From positions 4,897 through 15,919 of the forward strand of contig DOSU01000148.1 in assembly GCA_003513895.1 (NCBI GenBank): 11,023 bases of DNA, read 5' to 3'. Shown here one piece after another: positions 6,907-11,023 of this stretch. The DNA comes from Rikenellaceae bacterium. Lineage in GTDB: Bacteria; Bacteroidota; Bacteroidia; Bacteroidales; UBA932. The position numbers and the translations under genes were made by a program. Each line of letters begins with the position of its first letter. Position 1 is the stretch's first letter. The notes under the pieces are model-generated. The model was not told where the DNA came from. It saw only the letters and a program-made list of their open reading frames with translations, and searched no databases.

Positions 6907-7473
6907 ATGGAAGTAACTTTTCCAAAGAGACTGGTTGTTCCGGTTGTTGTACTCTTAGGAGCCGTAACGGGGGTTTTTATTTATCTTATGTATGTCGCCA
7001 GAATGCCCTCTTATCTGTCGGACGATCCTTCGTCATGTGTAAACTGCCATATTATGGCTCCCTATTATCAGTCGTGGCAAAAGAGCTCCCATCAGGCGTG
7101 GGCCACCTGTAATGAGTGCCATGTCCCTCACGATAATGTTTTTCGTCAGTACGCCTTCAAGGCAAAAGACGGTCTGTTCCACGCATCTGTTTTTACCCTT
7201 CGTATGGAACCACAGGTCCTCAGACCAAGGAAGGAGAGCTACGGCGTGATTATGGAGAACTGTATAAGGTGTCACACTCAGCTTAACACCGAATTTATAA
7301 AGACCGGAATGCTCAGCTATTCCGATATTCAGGAGGGCATGGGAAAGGCATGCTGGGATTGCCACAGGGAGGTTCCTCACGGAAGAATCTCAAATCTTGC
7401 AATGAGCCCGAATGCAATAGTTCCATTGCCAAATTCCGCAGTACCCAAATGGTTAAAAGAGATTATGAAATAA
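6907..7473 (+). CDS. nrfH: Cytochrome c nitrite reductase small subunit, tetraheme quinol dehydrogenase
   Basis: NrfH of the NapC/NirT family, 188 aa, close to the usual family size. It oxidises menaquinol in the cytoplasmic membrane and passes electrons to NrfA on the periplasmic side. One N-terminal membrane anchor spans about residues 9-30. Four heme c sites are visible: C44VNC47H48, C68NEC71H72, C119IRC122H123 and C149WDC152H153. The first is followed by M50 (CxxCHxM), matching the unusual Met ligation of heme 1 in Desulfovibrio NrfH, and D88 sits where the Asp near that heme is expected. No separate signal peptidase site is evident, as usual for this anchored family. The start ATG 6907 is preceded by AGAGAAG. 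nrfA follows after 10 bp. Confidence 0.95.
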   Translation: MEVTFPKRLVVPVVVLLGAVTGVFIYLMYVARMPSYLSDDPSSCVNCHIMAPYYQSWQKSSHQAWATCNECHVPHDNVFRQYAFKAKDGLFHASVFTLRMEPQVLRPRKESYGVIMENCIRCHTQLNTEFIKTGMLSYSDIQEGMGKACWDCHREVPHGRISNLAMSPNAIVPLPNSAVPKWLKEIMK

Positions 7474-7483
7474 ACGATATCCT

Positions 7484-8974
7484 ATGAAACTTAAACTGTT
7501 TATTGAAAAAAACAGAGGACTGCTTATGTGGGTTCTCTTTGGGGGTACAATAGTAATTGTTTTTCTGCTCGGTCTTCTGGCTGCATCGGTAAACGAAAGG
7601 CGGGCAGAAATTGCCACTCTCTTTTCGAACAAAAGGGTTGAGATTACAGGTATTGAGTCGCGCAATGAAATCTGGGGAGAGAACTATCCGCGTGAATACG
7701 AAACCTGGCAAAAAACTGCTGACACAACATTCGAAAGCAAACACAACGGAAACGTCGTTAAAGATGTTCTGGAGATGAGACCGGAGATGGTCGTCCTCTG
7801 GGCAGGATATGCATTCTCACAGGACTATTCGTCGCCGCGCGGGCACATGCACGCGCTTGATGATATGCGCAACTCCCTCAGAACGGGAGCTCCCATGACA
7901 CCAGAGGAGGGTCCTCAGCCTGCTACCTGCTGGGCATGCAAAAGCCCGGATGTTCCAAGAATGATGGCAGATGTTGGAATTGAGAACTTCTATTCTAAGA
8001 AATGGGCTGCCTTTGGTCATGAAATTGTAAATCCGGTCGGTTGTGCCGATTGCCACAACCCACAGAACATGAACATAAACATATCCCGCCCCGCTCTTGC
8101 CGAGGCTTATGAAAGAATGGGAATGGATATTGGCAAATCCTCAATTCAGGAGCTTCGCTCTCTTGCATGCGCACAATGCCATGTTGAGTACTATTTCAAG
8201 GGCGATGGCAAGTACCTGACTTTCCCATGGGACAAGGGAATGACTGTTGAAACCATGGAGGAGTATTACGATGAGGCCGGTTTCACAGACTGGACTCACA
8301 AACTGAGCAAGACTCCAATGCTAAAGGCTCAGCACCCCGACTATGAGCTATTTAAACTTGGTCCTCACGCTCAGCGGGGGCTATCTTGCGCCGATTGCCA
8401 TATGCCATATAAAACAGACGGAGCAATTAAATATAGCGACCACCAGCTGGTGTCTCCGCTGCTTAACATAGACAGAACATGTCTTAGCTGCCATCGCGAC
8501 ACAAAAGAGAACCTGATGAAGTATGTCTATGAATATCAGGATAAGGTTCTTGAGATAAGAGACAGGGTTGAGAAAGAACTTGTAAAAGCACATGTTGAAG
8601 CGAAGTATGCCTGGGACAACGGAGCAAACGAAAAACAAATGGAACCGGTTCTTAAACTGCTAAGGGCTGCTCAATGGAGATGGGATTTTGCCGTTGCATC
8701 TCACGGAGCATCCTTTCATGCTCCTGTGGAGACTCAAAGAATAATGGCCCATGCACTTGACAAAAGCTATCAGGCACAACTTGAGGCAAAGAAAGTTCTT
8801 GAAGTTCTTGGAGTAACAGGAGAGGTTCCTATGCCCGATATATCAACAAAAGAAAAAGCGCAAAAGTACATAGGACTTGATATGAAAGACCTTCGCGAAA
8901 AGAAAGAAGTTTTTAATTCTACAATAATTCCACAATGGATAGAGAAGGCGAAATCAAGCAAAAAACTGCTATAA
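7484..8974 (+). CDS. nrfA: Pentaheme cytochrome c nitrite reductase (ammonia-forming)
   Basis: Catalytic subunit that reduces nitrite to ammonium with six electrons in the periplasm (dissimilatory ammonification); 496 aa, normal length. It has an N-terminal hydrophobic segment (about 13-34) acting as signal or anchor. Five heme sites are visible: C149WAC152K153, the Lys-ligated catalytic heme diagnostic of NrfA, then C187ADC190H191, C229AQC232H233, C302ADC305H306 and C333LSC336H337. Active-site residues are all present: R119 in PRGHMH, Y236 in CHVEYYF and H284 in KAQHPDYE. E235, Y236, K281 and Q283 correspond to the Ca2+ site of the E. coli-type enzyme. It should form a complex with the adjacent NrfH. 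No Shine-Dalgarno sequence is seen before ATG 7484. Its end overlaps ccsB by 40 bp. Confidence 0.97.
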   Translation: MKLKLFIEKNRGLLMWVLFGGTIVIVFLLGLLAASVNERRAEIATLFSNKRVEITGIESRNEIWGENYPREYETWQKTADTTFESKHNGNVVKDVLEMRPEMVVLWAGYAFSQDYSSPRGHMHALDDMRNSLRTGAPMTPEEGPQPATCWACKSPDVPRMMADVGIENFYSKKWAAFGHEIVNPVGCADCHNPQNMNINISRPALAEAYERMGMDIGKSSIQELRSLACAQCHVEYYFKGDGKYLTFPWDKGMTVETMEEYYDEAGFTDWTHKLSKTPMLKAQHPDYELFKLGPHAQRGLSCADCHMPYKTDGAIKYSDHQLVSPLLNIDRTCLSCHRDTKENLMKYVYEYQDKVLEIRDRVEKELVKAHVEAKYAWDNGANEKQMEPVLKLLRAAQWRWDFAVASHGASFHAPVETQRIMAHALDKSYQAQLEAKKVLEVLGVTGEVPMPDISTKEKAQKYIGLDMKDLREKKEVFNSTIIPQWIEKAKSSKKLL

Positions 8975-10065
8975 ACGAGTTGTTGATAATAATTGCCACA
9001 GTAATTGCAGGGTTCGCCCTGCAATTTGCTATTGGGCCGCTCGATTTTACAATCTTCTCCTGGCCTGTAAATATTGTACTCTCTATACTACTTCTGGTGC
9101 TGGCTTTTGTTAAACCGGCTACTCAGGTGGGAAGATTTGGGGCTGGCAGAGTATCTGTGATACTGCTTGTCTCAATTACCATGATGTCAATTTATATGGG
9201 TCTTATCCCCTGCAACGATGTCAAGCACTCCTGGCCATTTGCCTTAATCTATCTTATGATCATGGCCAACCTGTCCCTTACAATCGGAAGAAGATTCAGG
9301 AGTTTTAATCTTAAGAGGGATTACAGCTTCATGCTTAACCATTTAGGGCTCTTTATTCTGCTTGTGGCAGCAGGCCCGGGTTCTGCAGACATGCAGCGGT
9401 ATTTTATGAGAATTGCCGAGGGGCAGACAGAATGGAGAGGAGAGAGGACGGGTTCCCAAACTCAAGAGGAGCTTCCACTGGCAATTACACTCAACGATTT
9501 TTCAATGGAAGAGTTCTCTCCGCAGATAGCCCTGATTGATAAACGAACAGGAGAGACTCAGCCTCCGGGGAAACCTTCGCTTATTGAGAGTTTTGAGGGG
9601 TCAAAAGGAGAAATTTCCGTCTGGTCTGTTGCAGTCGACACTTTTGATTACCGGCCTCGTATGGCACCAAGAGCATTCATTACAGCCACCCGCAGAGCTG
9701 ATAATTATGTCTCAAGCGGATGGGTAAGCTGCGGAAACCATTTTCAGCCCTTCTTAGTACTGGATGTGTCAGATGTGCTTTGCTTTGCGATGACTTTTCC
9801 AGAGCCTAGGAAATTTCTCTCGGATGTAGTTGTCTTTACCAAAAACGGAGTTGAAAAAAAGGGAACGGTTGAGGTGAACAAGCCTCTTACTGCAGGAAGC
9901 TGGAAGGTTTATCAGTATTCATATGATACACGCGCCGGAAGAGATTCGGACATCTCTGTATTTGAGCTGGTTTACGATCCCTGGATTGTACCTGTCTATG
10001 TGGGAATCATACTTGTAATGCTGGGGGCAATAACCCTGTTATGGAAAGGAGGGAAAAGAGAATGA
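8935..10065 (+). CDS. ccsB: System II cytochrome c biogenesis protein CcsB (ResB-like)
   Basis: A 376-aa ResB/Ccs1-type membrane protein that, with CcsA, forms the System II heme exporter and synthetase attaching heme to CxxCH or CxxCK apocytochromes. Hydrophobic segments lie at about 15-35, 44-60, 72-92, 99-116 and 134-147. A periplasmic domain of about 200 residues follows, then a last membrane span at about 350-370. H98 (VKHSWPF), at the start of a membrane segment, is a candidate for the conserved heme-channel histidine. The NHLGLFILLVAAGPGSADMQ block is typical of the family. The ATG at 8935 gives a 40-bp overlap with nrfA and has no Shine-Dalgarno sequence; the alternative is a TTG near 8981, just past the nrfA stop. 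It overlaps ccsA by 4 bp. The position suggests it serves NrfH/NrfA maturation, as the fused CcsBA protein NrfI does in Wolinella. Confidence 0.87.
   Translation: MDREGEIKQKTAINELLIIIATVIAGFALQFAIGPLDFTIFSWPVNIVLSILLLVLAFVKPATQVGRFGAGRVSVILLVSITMMSIYMGLIPCNDVKHSWPFALIYLMIMANLSLTIGRRFRSFNLKRDYSFMLNHLGLFILLVAAGPGSADMQRYFMRIAEGQTEWRGERTGSQTQEELPLAITLNDFSMEEFSPQIALIDKRTGETQPPGKPSLIESFEGSKGEISVWSVAVDTFDYRPRMAPRAFITATRRADNYVSSGWVSCGNHFQPFLVLDVSDVLCFAMTFPEPRKFLSDVVVFTKNGVEKKGTVEVNKPLTAGSWKVYQYSYDTRAGRDSDISVFELVYDPWIVPVYVGIILVMLGAITLLWKGGKRE
10045..10053 (+). promoter_or_regulatory. Strong ribosome-binding site for ccsA
   Basis: AAAGGAGGG lies 8 nt before ATG 10062. It is the strongest Shine-Dalgarno sequence noted in this window and shows that translation starts at 10062, not at the in-frame ATG 10041, which lies upstream of it. 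Confidence 0.75.
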
Positions 10066-10835
10066 GCTGGAATGAATTCATATATTTTGCGGCAGGTTCG
10101 CTTGTACTATGGTATGGCGGAACGCTGTTGTTATATAAGTCGAACAAAGCTCTGTGGGGCAATTTGCTCATAGTTGCAGGTCTTCTTCTCTTTTCTGCAT
10201 TTATCGGCCTGCTTTGGGCTTCAATGGATCATCCGCCGCTTCGGACAATGGGTGAAACCAGGCTCTGGTACTCTCTGTTTATTGTGCTTGTGGGATATGT
10301 CACATACCTCAGGTGGAGATACAAATGGCTTATGGCCTACAGTGTTGTCGTATCCACGGTTTTTGTTCTGGTAAACCTGCTTAAACCGGAAATTCATACA
10401 ACCAACCTGATGCCTGCTTTGCAGAGCATATGGTTTGTGCCTCATGTTACAGTTTACATTCTCTCATATGCGATGATGGGTGCTGCTACCTTAGCAGCCA
10501 TCATTACCCTGTTACGGGACGAAGGAAAAGAGGGAGAACTGTTTACTCTCATTGATAACCTGATTTTTATAGGTTTTGGTTTCCTGATAGCAGGAATGCT
10601 CATGGGTGCAATCTGGGCAAAGGAGGCCTGGGGCGATTACTGGACATGGGATCCAAAAGAGGTATGGGCATTTATCACAGCAGCATCATATCTGGTATAC
10701 CTGCATGCGTCCTACGCAGGTATTTCCAGAAGAAAAGCACTTTTAATAATCCCTTTGGCATTTATAATGCTAATGATTACCTGGTTGGGTGTAGAATATC
10801 TTGCTGTAGCACAGGGCAGTATACATTCTTACTAA
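10062..10835 (+). CDS. ccsA: System II cytochrome c biogenesis protein CcsA (ResC-like, WWD domain)
   Basis: A 257-aa polytopic membrane protein, heme-handling partner of CcsB. The tryptophan-rich WWD signature WGDYWTWDPKEVW is at 190-202. Candidate heme-ligating histidines are all present: H128 (WFVPHVTVY) and H255 (SIHSY at the C-terminus) flanking the WWD loop, and H215 (YLVYLHASY) in a membrane segment after it. About seven to eight hydrophobic segments are visible. The start at 10062 is set by the strong RBS and gives an ATGA overlap with the ccsB stop, a sign of translational coupling. In Wolinella, NrfI (a CcsB-CcsA fusion) is needed for heme attachment at the CxxCK site of NrfA; these two separate proteins are the probable equivalent, but whether they also serve other cytochromes is unknown. 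No convincing terminator follows. Confidence 0.92.
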   Translation: MSWNEFIYFAAGSLVLWYGGTLLLYKSNKALWGNLLIVAGLLLFSAFIGLLWASMDHPPLRTMGETRLWYSLFIVLVGYVTYLRWRYKWLMAYSVVVSTVFVLVNLLKPEIHTTNLMPALQSIWFVPHVTVYILSYAMMGAATLAAIITLLRDEGKEGELFTLIDNLIFIGFGFLIAGMLMGAIWAKEAWGDYWTWDPKEVWAFITAASYLVYLHASYAGISRRKALLIIPLAFIMLMITWLGVEYLAVAQGSIHSY

Positions 10836-10853
10836 AAATTTCTGAAAATTATT

Positions 10854-10886
10854 TTTGGATGTTAACATTTTTTTCTTCTACATTTG
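10854..10886 (+). promoter_or_regulatory. Near-consensus Bacteroidota promoter for the leader ORF
   Basis: TTTG at 10854-10857 (within a run of T) and TACATTTG at 10879-10886 are separated by 21 bp, matching the Bacteroidetes -33/-7 arrangement TTTG-N19-21-TAnnTTTG. This is the best promoter in the window. Transcription should start near 10892, about 12 nt before the ATG of the His-rich leader ORF. Confidence 0.68.
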
Positions 10887-10903
10887 CAAACTAACAAAGA
10901 GAC

Positions 10904-10993
10904 ATGTACACAAATTCTAATATCCATACACTGCATCATCATCACCTGTTGTTAAACGGCGGGCCAAGAGGTTATTGTGGATATATGAGTTAG
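10904..10993 (+). CDS. His-rich leader peptide of a probable attenuator
   Basis: A 29-residue ORF with ATG at 10904 and TAG at 10991-10993. Residues 8-17 read HTLHHHHLLL: one His codon at 10925, then four consecutive (CAT CAT CAT CAC, 10934-10945), followed by three Leu codons (CTG TTG TTA). Runs of codons for one amino acid in a very short ORF directly behind a strong promoter are the mark of ribosome-mediated attenuation, as in the enterobacterial hisL leader with its seven His codons. AAAGAGA lies just before the ATG. The peptide itself probably has no function; ribosome stalling when charged His-tRNA is scarce would control a downstream operon, most simply histidine biosynthesis. The Leu run makes a Leu or mixed sensor a weaker alternative. 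The regulated gene lies outside the window. Confidence 0.6.
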   Translation: MYTNSNIHTLHHHHLLLNGGPRGYCGYMS

Positions 10994-11023
10994 ACAAATT
11001 ATATTTAATTACCTGAAGGGCTT
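10969..11023 (+). promoter_or_regulatory. Possible antiterminator and start of attenuator, cut by window end
   Basis: AGGTTATT (10969-10976), inside the leader ORF after the His and Leu codons, can pair with AATTACCT (11007-11014) at 7 of 8 positions. That is the expected place for an antiterminator that forms when a ribosome stalls at the His run. The following ACCTGAAGGGCTT (11011-11023) could be the left arm of a terminator whose right arm is beyond the window. The pairing is short and was found by eye, so it is tentative. Confidence 0.3.

Noticed and set aside
10837..10856. AT-only stem AATTT...AAATT followed by T's after ccsA as a terminator
   Set aside because: A stem of five A-T pairs is too weak to call; the T-run is part of the -33 element of the next promoter.

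Overview
The window looks like chromosomal DNA from a member of the Bacteroidota, most likely the order Bacteroidales. Four things point there: several TAnnTTTG-type -7 promoter boxes, weak or absent Shine-Dalgarno sequences before most genes, signal peptides ending in ...AQ, and gene families typical of that phylum (DUF4954, and nrfHA followed by separate ccsB and ccsA). The genus cannot be fixed from the sequence. There is no rRNA, tRNA, CRISPR array, insertion sequence or recognisable phage gene. No gene-free stretch exceeds 300 bases.

Left part (1-1640, minus strand): a three-gene HipBST-type toxin-antitoxin operon, transcribed hipB -> hipS -> hipT with overlapping genes. HipA is split here into a small N-subdomain protein (HipS) and a kinase (HipT). 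Upstream of hipB lie three copies of a palindrome, TTATAT-N8-ATATAA, starting exactly 40 bp apart. They surround a TATATTTG -7 box and are very probably HipB operators. HipT lacks serines at the two usual autophosphorylation positions of the Gly-rich loop and has a Cys/His zinc-knuckle-like N-terminus.

Middle part (1655-6866): a small secreted or envelope protein of unknown function and a DUF4954 beta-helix protein lie on the minus strand, separated by a clear intrinsic terminator. Divergent from the DUF4954 gene is a secreted S9-family serine peptidase of 867 aa with an intact Ser/Asp/His triad.

Right part (6877-10835, plus strand): an ammonifying nitrite reduction operon, nrfH-nrfA-ccsB-ccsA. 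NrfH is a membrane tetraheme quinol dehydrogenase. NrfA is the pentaheme nitrite reductase with the CxxCK catalytic heme and all expected active-site residues. CcsB and CcsA form a System II heme lyase that presumably matures these cytochromes. The genes are separated by 10 bp or overlap, so they are very likely co-transcribed.

Right edge (10854-11023): a near-consensus Bacteroidota promoter (TTTG-N21-TACATTTG) drives a 29-codon ORF containing four consecutive His codons, a fifth nearby, and three Leu codons directly after. This looks like the leader peptide of a transcription-attenuation system, most simply for a histidine biosynthesis operon lying just beyond the window. It was too short for standard gene calling and is the most overlooked element here.
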